Assembly: GCF_032229525.1 (NCBI RefSeq)
Contig: NZ_JAVTWB010000266.1
Span: forward strand, 1-24,641
Length of the DNA: 24,641 nt
Reading direction: 5' to 3'
Source of the DNA: Accumulibacter sp032229525
Lineage (GTDB): Bacteria; Pseudomonadota; Gammaproteobacteria; Burkholderiales; Rhodocyclaceae
The notes under the pieces are model-generated. The model saw only the letters and a program-made list of their open reading frames with translations, did no database searches and was not told where the DNA came from. Numbering within the stretch: the stretch's first letter is position 1; the number at the start of each line of letters is the position of its first letter. A program made the translations under genes and the position numbers. This document shows positions 10,639 through 19,246 of the stretch, piece by piece.

Positions 10639-10667
10639 CGGACTCGACGAAAGAAGCAGGCAGCGCG

Positions 10668-11699
10668 ATGCAGCACTTCGCCAGTGACAACTACGCTGGC
10701 ATTTGCCCGGAGGCCCTGGCCGCCCTGCTGGCGGCTAACGAAGGCCACGTCCGCTCGTACGGCGACGACGAGTGGACGCTGCGTGCCGCCGATCGCCTGC
10801 GCCAGGTGTTCGACACCGACTGCGACGTCTATTTCGTCTTCAATGGCACGGCGGCCAATTCGCTGGCCCTTGCAGCGCTCTGCCAGTCCTACCACAGCGT
10901 CATTTGCCACCAGCTGGCGCATGTCGAGACCGACGAATGCGGCGCGCCGCAGTTCTTCTCCAATGGTGCCCGGCTGCTGGCGGTCGCCGGTGAGCAGGGC
11001 AAGCTGACTCCGGCGGCGATCAGCGAGGTGGTGACCCGGCGTAGCGACATCCACTATCCGAAGCCGAAGGTGGTGACGCTGACCCAGGCCAGTGAAGTCG
11101 GCACGGTGTACCGGCCGCAGGAATTGCGGGCGATTAGCGAGACCGCGCGCGGACTCGGCCTGCGCGTGCATATGGACGGCGCTCGTTTTGCCAACGCAGT
11201 CGCCGGCCTCGGCGTCAGCCCGGCCGAATTGACCTGGCGAGCGGGCGTCGACGTGCTCTGTTTCGGGGGCACCAAGATGGGCTTGCCGGTTGGCGAAGCG
11301 GTGATCTTCTTCGACCGCCGACTGGCGGACGACTTCGCCTATCGCTGCAAGCAGGCGGGGCAACTCGCTTCGAAAATGCGCTTCCTTTCCGCGCCGTGGC
11401 TGGGAATTCTCGAGAACGATGCCTGGTTGCGGCACGCTGCGCACGCCAACGCGATGGCCCAGCGTCTGGCGAGCGGGTTGAGCGGGATTGCTGGCCTGCA
11501 GTTGCTGTTTCCGGTTGATGCCAACGGTGTTTTTGTGCAGCTGCCGAGTCGGGTCGAGCAGGGCCTGCGCGGGCGCGGCTGGCTTTTCTACACCTTCATC
11601 GGTGCCGGTGGCGCCCGCTTCATGTGCGGCTGGGATACGGCGGCGGAGACCGTCGATCGCTTGCTGGCAGATATTCGCCAGCTGTCGGGCGAGCAGTGA
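10668..11699 (+). CDS. ltaE: Low-specificity L-threonine aldolase / beta-eliminating lyase family
   Basis: A 343-residue PLP enzyme of the fold type I threonine-aldolase family, which cleaves L-threonine or L-allo-threonine to glycine and acetaldehyde. The N-terminus ASDNYAGICPEAL is typical. Also visible are FVFNGTAANSLAL (phosphate-binding region), the HMDGARFANA aspartate motif, and the PLP lysine K203 in FGGTKMG. The gene starts 29 bp after alaS; AGCAGG precedes the ATG at 10668. A TTG at 10635 overlapping the alaS stop is in frame but would add residues not usual in the family. Substrate range cannot be read from sequence. Confidence 0.9.
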   Translation: MQHFASDNYAGICPEALAALLAANEGHVRSYGDDEWTLRAADRLRQVFDTDCDVYFVFNGTAANSLALAALCQSYHSVICHQLAHVETDECGAPQFFSNGARLLAVAGEQGKLTPAAISEVVTRRSDIHYPKPKVVTLTQASEVGTVYRPQELRAISETARGLGLRVHMDGARFANAVAGLGVSPAELTWRAGVDVLCFGGTKMGLPVGEAVIFFDRRLADDFAYRCKQAGQLASKMRFLSAPWLGILENDAWLRHAAHANAMAQRLASGLSGIAGLQLLFPVDANGVFVQLPSRVEQGLRGRGWLFYTFIGAGGARFMCGWDTAAETVDRLLADIRQLSGEQ

Positions 11700-12256
11700 T
11701 GAGTGCCTGGCAATTCTGCCCGTACTGCGCCGCCCGGCTGGAGGCCAGCGATGAAGGTGGTTTGCGGCGCCTGGCTTGCCACGCTGGCTGCGGCTTTGTG
11801 CATTGGGACAACCCGGCGCCGGTGCTGGCGGCGTTGGTCGAGTACCAGGGCAGTGTCGTGCTGGCGCGCAATCAAGCCTGGGCAGAGGGGGCTTTCGGTC
11901 TGATCACCGGCTTTCTCGAGCGCGGCGAAGACCCGGTTGCCGGAGTTACGCGCGAGGTCAAGGAAGAACTGGGCCTGGATGCGGTGGCGGCGACGCTGAT
12001 CGGCGTCTATCCCTTCGCCCGCAAGCATGAGGTGATCATCGCGTACCATGTCGTCGGTCGCGGTGAAATCACGCTCAACGAAGAACTCGCCGAGTTCCGG
12101 CTGATCGCACCCGAAAAGCTCAAGGCCTGGGATTTCGGCACCGGCCTCGCGGTCAGCGATTGGCTGGCCGGACGCGCGCTGCCGTGTGCCGACCGGGTCG
12201 ACGCCTTGCAGCCGCCAAACCAGCCCGGCCGGTCGATTCACCATCTCCCCGAATAG
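11699..12256 (+). CDS. Nudix hydrolase with N-terminal zinc ribbon
   Basis: A 185-residue Nudix pyrophosphohydrolase. A zinc ribbon is formed by C7, C10, C27 and C31 (FCPYC and CHAGC), followed by the Nudix box at residues 71-93 (GFLERGE, then REVKEELGL), which fits GX5EX7REUXEEXGU fully. The zinc-ribbon plus Nudix layout resembles NAD+/NADH-type (NudC-like) hydrolases, but the protein is shorter and the substrate is unproven. Its ATG overlaps the preceding stop by one base (TGATG), so it is coupled to the threonine-aldolase gene. An in-frame extension to 11624 would run deep into that gene and is rejected. Confidence 0.88.
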   Translation: MSAWQFCPYCAARLEASDEGGLRRLACHAGCGFVHWDNPAPVLAALVEYQGSVVLARNQAWAEGAFGLITGFLERGEDPVAGVTREVKEELGLDAVAATLIGVYPFARKHEVIIAYHVVGRGEITLNEELAEFRLIAPEKLKAWDFGTGLAVSDWLAGRALPCADRVDALQPPNQPGRSIHHLPE

Positions 12257-12273
12257 CCGCCCAGGGTGGCTTT

Positions 12274-12279
12274 TATAAT
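12274..12279 (+). promoter_or_regulatory. -10-like TATAAT before the methyltransferase gene
   Basis: An exact TATAAT lies 53 bp upstream of the methyltransferase ATG, in the 76-bp gap after the Nudix gene. No matching -35 box is seen. It suggests that the methyltransferase and kinase pair has its own promoter. Confidence 0.4.
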
Positions 12280-12332
12280 CAAAGCCCCAGCCCTGGCCGG
12301 GGATTAGTAACCCGACTTAGCAGGATACAGAT

Positions 12333-13010
12333 ATGGCCAATCAACCCGTCCCCGATTTGGAGTTCTCGAAAAAATATGACGAAGCGCATGCCAAGTATTA
12401 TTTCGACAAGCACGAAAACGAATTTTGGCGCAAGCTTTCGAACTGGCGCGATCACCAGATTGCCAGAAAAGCCCTGAAACTCGCCGGCAATCCAAAATCG
12501 GTTCTTGATGCGCCGTGCGGCACCGGCAGGTTCTGGGATCTCCTGGCAGAAGAGTGCGACCGCGTCATTCATGCCAGTGACTACAGCCAGAACATGATCG
12601 ACGCTGGCCTCAAGTATCGCCCTGCCGAAATCAGCCGGCGCATCCAGTCTTCGTTCCAGGCGTCCGCTTTCAGCTTGCCGGTGCCTGATGATTTTGTCGA
12701 GTCGATCTTCTGCATTCGTTTCGTGCACCATCTGGCGAAATCGGAAGACCGAATGACCCTGCTCAAGGAATTCCATCGGGTCGCGTCGGATTCGGTAATC
12801 ATTTCACTTTGGGTCGATGGCAACTACAAGTCCTGGACCAGGAACAGGCGCGAGCAGGTCAGAGATGTACATCAACACAAAAACCGGCTGGTCATCCCTG
12901 CCAAGCGTATCGAACAGGAGTTCAAGGACAGTGGTTTCAGGGTCGAGGCAAGCCTCGATTTCATGAAGTATTACCATATGTGGCGCACCTACGTGCTCAA
13001 GAAGATCTGA
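12333..13010 (+). CDS. Class I SAM-dependent methyltransferase
   Basis: A 225-residue soluble methyltransferase. Motif I is VLDAPCGTG at residues 57-65, followed by the acidic end of strand 2 in HASDYSQNMID and a post-motif near FCIRFVHHLAKSEDR. AGGA precedes the ATG with normal spacing. The acceptor is unknown. The gene is directly followed, after 15 bp and in the same reading frame, by an InaA/LPS-kinase-like gene, so a role in modifying LPS core or another surface glycan is plausible but inferred. Codon usage looks slightly less GC-rich than that of neighbouring genes. Confidence 0.85.
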   Translation: MANQPVPDLEFSKKYDEAHAKYYFDKHENEFWRKLSNWRDHQIARKALKLAGNPKSVLDAPCGTGRFWDLLAEECDRVIHASDYSQNMIDAGLKYRPAEISRRIQSSFQASAFSLPVPDDFVESIFCIRFVHHLAKSEDRMTLLKEFHRVASDSVIISLWVDGNYKSWTRNRREQVRDVHQHKNRLVIPAKRIEQEFKDSGFRVEASLDFMKYYHMWRTYVLKKI

Positions 13011-13025
13011 CGGGCGTCCTCGGCT

Positions 13026-13811
13026 GTGCTCAAGGAATATATCAACGACGCCTGGTTACCCGTCCTTCGGCATAACCACCTCGACAATTTTGGGGCGCTA
13101 TGGGAGCTGCATAAAGATGCGTGGTTCGAGCCGCCCAACTACAGGCGAGGCGGCTGGAGCGGTGTCATCAAGACCAGTATCTCTCTTCCTGATGGGCAGC
13201 AGGTCGGGGTGTTCATCAAGCGCCAGGAGAACCACTTTTTCCGCTCATGGCGCAACTTCTTCCGGCTCACGGCCACGTTCGAAAGAGAGTTCAGAAATCT
13301 GCTCAACTTCCGCAAACTTGGCGTGCCTACGCTGGAACCTATCTACTACTGCCAGAAGACCGTTGACGGAAAGTTGCGAGCGATCATCGTCACCAGGGAA
13401 CTCGAATGCTACAAGCCTTTTGATGATGATTGCTACAACCCGATAAGCCAGCTCGGCAGGAGCAGGCGCCATCGATTGGTGACGACGGTTGCAAGAACAC
13501 TGCGCGGCATGCACGAAGCACACCTGCAGCATAACTGCCTGTATCTAAAACACGTTTTTGTCAAAGAGGAACCCGACGGCGCGGTCGATGTTCGCCTCAT
13601 CGATCTGGAAAAAGCCAAATGGAGGCCGTTCAAATCGATCATCACGACGCGGGATCTCTACTCGCTGTATCGGGGTGCCGAAGGATGGTCGAGGACTGAT
13701 CGACTGAGGTTTTTTCTTGCCTACCGTAATGAACATCATCTCAGCGTTGAGTCGAAGAAACTCGCCCGCGCTATCGTCAAGCGATTGATGCACAAGAACA
13801 GAAGGGTCTGA
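13026..13811 (+). CDS. Lipopolysaccharide kinase InaA-like protein
   Basis: A 261-residue protein of the InaA/WaaP/Kdo-kinase superfamily, a protein-kinase-like fold that phosphorylates LPS core sugars on the cytoplasmic side. Visible landmarks are the ATP-binding lysine K65 in VFIKRQ, E87 in EREF, the loop GMHEAHLQHNCLYLKHVFV (residues 161-179) and the metal-binding aspartate D193 in LIDLEKAKW. At the usual HRD aspartate the residue is C171. The start is a GTG with no clear Shine-Dalgarno, and an in-frame stop of the previous gene lies just upstream, so no longer start exists. It forms a pair with the methyltransferase. Activity and substrate are uncertain. Confidence 0.8.
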   Translation: MLKEYINDAWLPVLRHNHLDNFGALWELHKDAWFEPPNYRRGGWSGVIKTSISLPDGQQVGVFIKRQENHFFRSWRNFFRLTATFEREFRNLLNFRKLGVPTLEPIYYCQKTVDGKLRAIIVTRELECYKPFDDDCYNPISQLGRSRRHRLVTTVARTLRGMHEAHLQHNCLYLKHVFVKEEPDGAVDVRLIDLEKAKWRPFKSIITTRDLYSLYRGAEGWSRTDRLRFFLAYRNEHHLSVESKKLARAIVKRLMHKNRRV

Positions 13812-14088
13812 TACGCGGGCTTCTCAAGCGTCGGAGCGGATGGAACGGCTGGCCGCCAATCGTCATCGGGAGCGAGTTCGTCGGCGGTTGTATCGAGCTG
13901 TTCGATAGCCTGAAGGAAGGCGCCGCACCGCGCCAGCGCCGCGGTATGGCGTTGGCCAGCCACGACGCGTCGTCACCAGCGATCAGTACGCGGTTCTGCC
14001 CACTTGGTGTCATCCACGTTGAGACCACCTTGAAAGCGTGTCAGCAGGTACCAGCGTGGCCGACCGGTTTGGCGGCGCGGCGCAGGAG
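13812..14088. other. Gap between convergent genes, no gene supported
   Basis: This 277-bp region lies between the 3' ends of the kinase (+) and the EAL-HDOD gene (-). I see no terminator with a T-run and no convincing gene. The minus strand keeps coding-like composition in one frame: residues such as AALARCGAFLQAIEQLD read at about 13870-13960, interrupted by a TGA at about 13985. It may be a decayed fragment or chance. Confidence 0.35.
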
Positions 14089-15345
14089 TCAGTCGCTGCT
14101 GTCGTTCAACCAGCGCAGTGCGGTGCTCAGGCTGGTGTTCAAGGTCTGACGATCGAAGCCGCCGGGTAGCCTGTTCAGCACGCTGTCACAGCAGGCCGCA
14201 TCGTCGTTGTCGAAACATTCGAGCAGCGCCAGCAGCGTTCCCAGCAGGCCATCGTGTTGGCGGAGGGCGCTGCCGACCTCACGCTCGACGGCGATCTGGT
14301 CAAGGATATCTTCAATCGACAGACCAAGGGCAGAGGGCATCATCGACAGGATGCCGGTGAGAAAACCCAGATCAGCCAGTTTGCGATCTCCGGGCTTGCC
14401 GATCACGGTCAGCAGTTCCATCATCCGACCGCGCAACGCAGCGACCTGCAGCAACGGTGAGCGGATGGGGTCGGCGGTGTCATTGCCGGGTGCCAGCAGA
14501 AGCAGCGACAGCCAGCGCTGTAAGCGACGTCGCCCGAGCACGGTGATGGCGTAGCGCAGCGAGGTGATCGGCTGCGCGAGGCGGTTGCCGAGGTTGCCTA
14601 CCGTATTGACGATACGCAGCAGGTTGAGTGTCAGCGCCGGCTCATGCTTGAATGCATCCTCGATCACCTCCGTGTCTACGTCACGCCCGACCAGGTTGCA
14701 CAAGCGAAACAGGGCCGCGTGCGAGGCCGAGAGGTGGCGGCCGCTGACGAGTTCGGCCTGCGCGAAATAGCGGCCCTGGAACAGCTCGAAGCCCAGCTTT
14801 CGACAGCGTTCCATCTGCCCCTGGCTGGCGACACCCTGCGCCACCAGCTTGAGCGGGAGCTGTCGCAAGGACCCCGCCAGCTCCTGGAGGCGTCTCTGCT
14901 CAGCGTCCAGCACGTGGATTTTGATGAAGGTGACGAGTGGCAGCAACGGCCGGCTACGGTCGTCGATGCCCTGGTAGTCGGTCAGCGCCAGCGAATAGCC
15001 ACGGTCGACCAGGTTTCGGCAACGGCTCAGCGTTGCCGTGTCGGGTACGCCGTCGAGCAGCAATTCGATCACCACGCCTTGCGGCGGCAGCAGATCGATC
15101 TCGTCCTGCTGGAGAAAGTCGGCAGTGATACCGATGAAGGCGAGCGTCTTGCCCAGGGCGCCGTGCATGCCGAGATCGGCATAGGCGGCGCACAGCGCGC
15201 CGGCTGCCTCCTGGTGGTGGCCGGCCTCGTTACCACTGCTCTCGTCAGCGCTGCGGAAGGAGAGCTGGTAGCCGGCAAGCTCCTGTTTGAGGTTCAGGAT
15301 CGGTTGGCGAAAAAGGAAAGCATTCTGGAGAAACTGATCAGTCAT
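14089..15345 (-). CDS. EAL-HDOD signalling protein with degenerate EAL domain
   Basis: A 418-residue protein with an N-terminal EAL-like domain (about 1-205) and a C-terminal HDOD domain (about 205-400), the layout of the YuxH/CdgJ family. The family opening FRQPILNLKQELAGYQLSFR is present. The catalytic EAL residues are lost: Q27-L-S in place of E-A/L-L, TDYQG (122-126) for DDFGTG, KIH (142-144) for KID and VAQGVAS for AEGVE. It therefore cannot hydrolyse c-di-GMP in the usual way and probably acts as a binding or regulatory protein. The HDOD part has ALFRLCNLVG and SLRYAITVLGRRRLQRWLSL. AAGG precedes the ATG. It is the last gene of the minus-strand unit, 41 bp after the phosphomannomutase gene. 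Confidence 0.88.
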   Translation of the reverse strand: MTDQFLQNAFLFRQPILNLKQELAGYQLSFRSADESSGNEAGHHQEAAGALCAAYADLGMHGALGKTLAFIGITADFLQQDEIDLLPPQGVVIELLLDGVPDTATLSRCRNLVDRGYSLALTDYQGIDDRSRPLLPLVTFIKIHVLDAEQRRLQELAGSLRQLPLKLVAQGVASQGQMERCRKLGFELFQGRYFAQAELVSGRHLSASHAALFRLCNLVGRDVDTEVIEDAFKHEPALTLNLLRIVNTVGNLGNRLAQPITSLRYAITVLGRRRLQRWLSLLLLAPGNDTADPIRSPLLQVAALRGRMMELLTVIGKPGDRKLADLGFLTGILSMMPSALGLSIEDILDQIAVEREVGSALRQHDGLLGTLLALLECFDNDDAACCDSVLNRLPGGFDRQTLNTSLSTALRWLNDSSD

Positions 15346-15386
15346 AAAGGATGCCTTGGTGCTCCGCGCTGCGACGGTTGATGAGA

Positions 15387-16766
15387 TCAGAAGGGCAGCG
15401 TCAGCCCCGGTCGTGCCGCGTTGAGGACGCGCCGGAAATCCGCCTGGATGCGCTGCAGAGCCTCGCTGCTGTCGGCCTCGAATCTTAGCACCACCACCGG
15501 TGTGGTGTTCGACGGGCGCGCCAGACCGAAGCCATCGGCGTACTCGACGCGCAAGCCATCGATGGTGATGATTTCGCGCGCGCCCTCGAAACGGGCGTTG
15601 CCTCGCAGTTCGTCGATCAGCGCGAAGGGCTCGCCTTCCTGCATGCCGATGTTCAGCTCGGGCGTCGAACTGCTGTCGGGCAGCGCTTCCAGCACGGCAT
15701 TGGCGTCGGCGGCGCGGGACAGGATCTCGAGCAAGCGGACGCCGGCGTAGAGACCGTCGTCGAAACCGAACCAGCGTTCCTTGAAGAACACGTGGCCGCT
15801 CATTTCACCGGCCAGCGGCGCGCCGGTTTCCTTCAGTTTGGCCTTGACCAGCGCGTGCCCGGTCTTCCACATCAGCGGCTCGCCGCCATGTTGACGGATC
15901 CACGGCGCCAGCAGGCGGGTGCACTTGACGTCATAGATGATCTGTTGGCCCGGGCAGCGGCTCAGCACGTCGGCGGCGAAGAGCATCAGCTGGCGGTCCG
16001 GATAGATGATCTGACCGTCTTTGGTGACCACGCCGAGGCGGTCGCCATCGCCGTCGAAAGCAAGACCGAGTTCGGCATCGCTGTCGCGCAGGGCGCGGAT
16101 CACATCCTGCAGGTTCTCGGGCTTCGACGGGTCCGGATGGTGATTGGGGAAGTTGCCGTCGACTTCGCAGAACAGCTCGACCAACTCGCAGCCGAGCGCC
16201 CGGAAAAGCTCGGGAGCGATGCCGCCGGCGACGCCGTTGCCGCAATCGATGACGATCTTCATCGGCCGCGCCAGGTGGACGTCGCCGGCGATGCGCGCGA
16301 GATAGGCGGGCCGAACGTCGGCGCTGCTGGCCTGGCCGGCGCCGTGGCGCAGCTGGTCGGCGTCGACGCGTTGGCGGATGCCCTGGATCGTCTCGCCGGC
16401 CAGTGTCTCGCCGCCGATGACCATCTTTAGGCCGTTGTAGTCCGGCGGATTGTGGCTGCCGGTGACGGCCACGCAACTGTGACAGCCCAATTCGTGTGCG
16501 GCGAAGTAGACCACCGGCGTTGGCACGCAGCCGACGTCGATGGTGTCGATGCCGGCCAGACGGATACCTTCCATCAGCGCCGCCGACAGCTCGGGTCCCG
16601 ACAGCCGTCCATCACGGCCGACGGCAATGGCGCGCTGACCGCGCTCGGCGGCCAGCGAACCGAGGCCATGGCCGATACGGCGGACGATGTCGGTGGTCAG
16701 TGTCTTGCCGACGATGCCGCGAATGTCATAGGCCTTGAAGATTTCGGCGGGGAGGGTGGTGTTCAT
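15387..16766 (-). CDS. algC: Phosphomannomutase/phosphoglucomutase (AlgC type)
   Basis: A 459-residue alpha-D-phosphohexomutase that interconverts the 6- and 1-phosphates of mannose and glucose, feeding GDP-mannose, UDP-glucose and LPS or exopolysaccharide synthesis. All four domain signatures are visible: substrate approach at FKAYDIRG, the phosphoserine loop TGSHNPPDYNG with S104, the metal loop DGDGDR with D238, D240 and D242, and GEMSGHVFFKE for sugar binding. Length matches AlgC (463). The ATG at 16766 has GAGG upstream and lies two bases from the preceding TGA, so translation is coupled to the hydrolase. A longer frame to 17060 overlaps that gene and is rejected. Confidence 0.95.
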   Translation of the reverse strand: MNTTLPAEIFKAYDIRGIVGKTLTTDIVRRIGHGLGSLAAERGQRAIAVGRDGRLSGPELSAALMEGIRLAGIDTIDVGCVPTPVVYFAAHELGCHSCVAVTGSHNPPDYNGLKMVIGGETLAGETIQGIRQRVDADQLRHGAGQASSADVRPAYLARIAGDVHLARPMKIVIDCGNGVAGGIAPELFRALGCELVELFCEVDGNFPNHHPDPSKPENLQDVIRALRDSDAELGLAFDGDGDRLGVVTKDGQIIYPDRQLMLFAADVLSRCPGQQIIYDVKCTRLLAPWIRQHGGEPLMWKTGHALVKAKLKETGAPLAGEMSGHVFFKERWFGFDDGLYAGVRLLEILSRAADANAVLEALPDSSSTPELNIGMQEGEPFALIDELRGNARFEGAREIITIDGLRVEYADGFGLARPSNTTPVVVLRFEADSSEALQRIQADFRRVLNAARPGLTLPF

Positions 16767-16767
16767 T

Positions 16768-17742
16768 TCAAACCTCGTTCTGAAAGTAATGGAGGATGCG
16801 CTGCGCCAGCCAGTCGAGTCGCCCTGGCGGGCTGCCGGCGACGAAGCCGACGTGTCCGCCCTGGCGCGGGAATTCGAGCTGTACGCAGGCGGCTGCCTGG
16901 CTGATGGCCGGCAGCGCGTGCTCTGGCAGGAAGGGATCGTTGCGTGCGTTGAGGACCCACGTTGGCAGTCGGATGCCAGCCAGCCAGGGCTTGCTCGAGG
17001 CGCGCCGCCAGTAGTCGTCGGCATCGGCGAAGCCATGCAGTGGCGCGGTGACCAGGTCATCGAAGGCGTGCAGGGTGCTTGCCGCCAGCATGCGCCGGCT
17101 GTCGAACAGGCCTGGATAGAGGCGCAGTTTCTCGCTTGCCTTGCGCTTCAGCGTGTGCAGGAAATGCCGGGTATAGACGCGGTTGAAGCCGCGCGCGAGA
17201 TGGTGGCCGGAGACGCTCAGGTCGAGCGGCGCGCTAACCGCCGCCGCCGCTCGCAGGCAAGTTGCGGCGTCAGCCTCGCGTTCGCCCAGCCATTTGAGCA
17301 GCGCGTTGCCGCCCAGGGAGATGCCGACCGCATAGCAGCTACGTCCCGGGACAAGGCCCTGCAGGCGCCGCAGGATCCAGTCGATTTCCTCACTGTCTCC
17401 GGAATGGTAAGCACGTGGCAGGCGGTTGATCTCGCCCGAACAGCCGCGAAAATGCACTACCACCCCGCTCCAGCCGATGCTCGAGCAGGCACGCATCAGG
17501 CTGATCGCGTAGTGACTGGCGGAACTGCCTTCGAGACCGTGGAAAAGGATCAGCAGGGGTGGGCTGACAGGCGGGCCGCCCGGCGCTGGCGGCGGATCGC
17601 TCCAGTCCAGATCGATGAAGTCGCCGTCCGCCGTCTCCCAGCGTTCGCGGCGGTAGGGCAGGGGGTCGGGCTTGATCAGCAGCGGGTAGATGGTCTGCGC
17701 GTGGCCACCGGGTAACCACGCTGGGGCACGGTAGCCGGTCAA
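16768..17742 (-). CDS. YheT-family alpha/beta hydrolase
   Basis: A 324-residue alpha/beta hydrolase of the YheT/ABHD1-3 family. The N-terminal family signature APAWLPGGHAQTIYP is present. The catalytic triad can be read as S142 in GISLGGN, D269 in NARNDPFLP and H297 in QGGHVGF, with HGLEGSS as the oxyanion region. The start is a TTG (17742) that overlaps the stop of the preceding gene (TTGA); no closer ATG or GTG gives the full signature. Substrate is unknown; relatives are esterases acting on short-chain or lipid esters. Its stop is one base before the phosphomannomutase start. Confidence 0.88.
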   Translation of the reverse strand: MTGYRAPAWLPGGHAQTIYPLLIKPDPLPYRRERWETADGDFIDLDWSDPPPAPGGPPVSPPLLILFHGLEGSSASHYAISLMRACSSIGWSGVVVHFRGCSGEINRLPRAYHSGDSEEIDWILRRLQGLVPGRSCYAVGISLGGNALLKWLGEREADAATCLRAAAAVSAPLDLSVSGHHLARGFNRVYTRHFLHTLKRKASEKLRLYPGLFDSRRMLAASTLHAFDDLVTAPLHGFADADDYWRRASSKPWLAGIRLPTWVLNARNDPFLPEHALPAISQAAACVQLEFPRQGGHVGFVAGSPPGRLDWLAQRILHYFQNEV

Positions 17743-18188
17743 TGCAGGGTCCGCTGTGTCTTTCCGTCGCGCTCGCCCTCTGTCCTCCTGTCGGCCAGGT
17801 CATGATCGGCGGCGGTCGAGGAGTGATGCGCGAGCAGCCGCCAGCCACTGGCGCCACGCTGAAAGACGTTGGTGGCCAGCAGCGGGCCGTGCGCTTGTGG
17901 CTGATCGCCGATGTACAGCGTCTCGACGACGTTGTGTACCGCCAGCAGCATGCTGTTCCAGCGCAAGCCGCGTGACAGGCGCACCTGCAGGCGCTGGTTG
18001 TTGGCAAAGATGCTGCGCCAGCTCTCGCGGATCGCCGTCGTGCCGATCAGTCGCTGGCCGGTCGGGTGGATGCAAATGATCTCCTCGTCATCGGCCCAGA
18101 CGCTCATCAGGGCGACCAGGTCGGCGCGCGCGATCGCTTCGTAAAAAGTGCTCTCGACATCCTCCGGGCTGGCGAAAACGGTGATCAT
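17739..18188 (-). CDS. NTF2-like (SnoaL/DUF4440) protein
   Basis: A 149-residue small protein with an NTF2-like cone fold. The pattern is SPEDVESTFYEAIARADLVA, then VWADDEEIICIHPTGQRLIG, IRESWRSIF and a C-terminal strand GWRLLAHHSS. Such proteins are often called nuclear transport factor 2 family or ketosteroid-isomerase-like; no specific reaction can be assigned. The ATG at 18188 overlaps the waaF stop (ATGA), and its own stop overlaps the TTG of the hydrolase gene. The C-terminal 22 residues are charged and may be unstructured. A longer in-frame start at 18293 would sit inside waaF and lacks family similarity. Confidence 0.85.
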   Translation of the reverse strand: MITVFASPEDVESTFYEAIARADLVALMSVWADDEEIICIHPTGQRLIGTTAIRESWRSIFANNQRLQVRLSRGLRWNSMLLAVHNVVETLYIGDQPQAHGPLLATNVFQRGASGWRLLAHHSSTAADHDLADRRTEGERDGKTQRTLH

Positions 18189-19201
18189 GCGGCAGCCCTG
18201 GCCAGGCAGGCGTCGAGTACGCGCTGTGGGTGAAGCTGATTCAGACAGTCGAGATGGCCGAGCGGACATTCGCGCTTGAAGCAGGGGCTGCATTCGAGAT
18301 TAAGGCTGATGATCGTCGCTTGCGCCGACAGGGGCGGCGTGAAACCGGGCGATGAGGAGCCGTAGACGGCGACCAGGGGTCGGCCGAGGGCAGCGGCGAC
18401 GTGCATCAGGCCGGAATCGTTGCAGACGACAAACGATGCCGCGCCCAGCAGGTCGATGGCCTGGCTCAGCGAGGTGCTGCCGCAGAAGTTGCGCGGTGGT
18501 GGTGCCGTTTGCACCTGGCTGACGATCTGCTCGGCGATTTCACGGTCTTTTGCCGAGCCCACCAGCCACACCGCGTAGCCGCGCTGTGTCAGTGCATCGG
18601 CCAGCGTCGCGAAATGCCGTGCCGGCCAGCGCTTGGCCGGGCCATATTCGGCACCGGGGCAGAAGATCGCCAGCTTTTCGGGGCGATCGACGCCGAGTGC
18701 CGCCAGGGTCGCTGCGCGCTGCTCGCCGCTGCAAGTCAGGCGTGGCAGGGGCAGCGGTCGCGGTAGCGGCGTACCGGGTGCTTCGGCGAGCTGTGCGAAG
18801 CGTTCGGCCATTTGTGGCAGCAGCGCCTTGTCGAGGGTGTGTCGGCGGTTGATCAGGCCATAGCGCTTCTCGCCAACGAAAGCGATGCGTTCGGGAATGT
18901 TGGCAAAGAAGGGCACCAGTGCCGACTTGATTGAATTGGGCAGCACGTAAACGCGCTGGTAGTCGTCCCGTGCCAGTTGGCGGGCGAGGCGGTGACGCGA
19001 TCTCAGCGACAGTTCGCCATGCGCGAAAGGGCTGTCAATGATGCGTGAGATTTCCGCCATGCGCTCGAGCACGGGTGCCACCCAGCGTGGGGCGAGAGCA
19101 TCGAGTTGCAGGCCGGGCGTACGTTCGTGCAGTCGCATGAACAGAGGTTGCGCCAGAACCGTGTCGCCGATCCAGGACGGGGCGACGATCAGTGCCTTCA
19201 T
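18185..19201 (-). CDS. waaF: Lipopolysaccharide heptosyltransferase II
   Basis: A 338-residue GT9-family glycosyltransferase that adds the second heptose to the LPS inner core from ADP-heptose, at the inner face of the cytoplasmic membrane. The N-terminus ALIVAPSWIGDTVLAQPLF is the typical acceptor-side motif. The nucleotide-sugar side shows FCPGAEYGPAKRWPARHFA, CNDSGLMHVAAALGRPLVAV with YGSSSP, and the cysteine-rich ECSPCFKRECPLGH near the C-terminus, which marks heptosyltransferase II. It is the third gene of the minus-strand unit, 45 bp after the zinc-finger gene, and overlaps the NTF2-like gene by four bases. Confidence 0.95.
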   Translation of the reverse strand: MKALIVAPSWIGDTVLAQPLFMRLHERTPGLQLDALAPRWVAPVLERMAEISRIIDSPFAHGELSLRSRHRLARQLARDDYQRVYVLPNSIKSALVPFFANIPERIAFVGEKRYGLINRRHTLDKALLPQMAERFAQLAEAPGTPLPRPLPLPRLTCSGEQRAATLAALGVDRPEKLAIFCPGAEYGPAKRWPARHFATLADALTQRGYAVWLVGSAKDREIAEQIVSQVQTAPPPRNFCGSTSLSQAIDLLGAASFVVCNDSGLMHVAAALGRPLVAVYGSSSPGFTPPLSAQATIISLNLECSPCFKRECPLGHLDCLNQLHPQRVLDACLARAAA

Positions 19202-19246
19202 GATCGGCTGTTCAGCCGGCTACCCGGAGCGGGCGGCCGTCGACAA

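Noticed and set aside
14644..15381. A 245-codon plus-strand frame opposite the EAL-HDOD gene
   Set aside because: Antisense shadow without family motifs or ribosome site.
16735..17715. A 326-codon plus-strand frame opposite the hydrolase and phosphomannomutase genes
   Set aside because: Both minus-strand genes have clear family motifs and coupled starts; the plus-strand product shows none.
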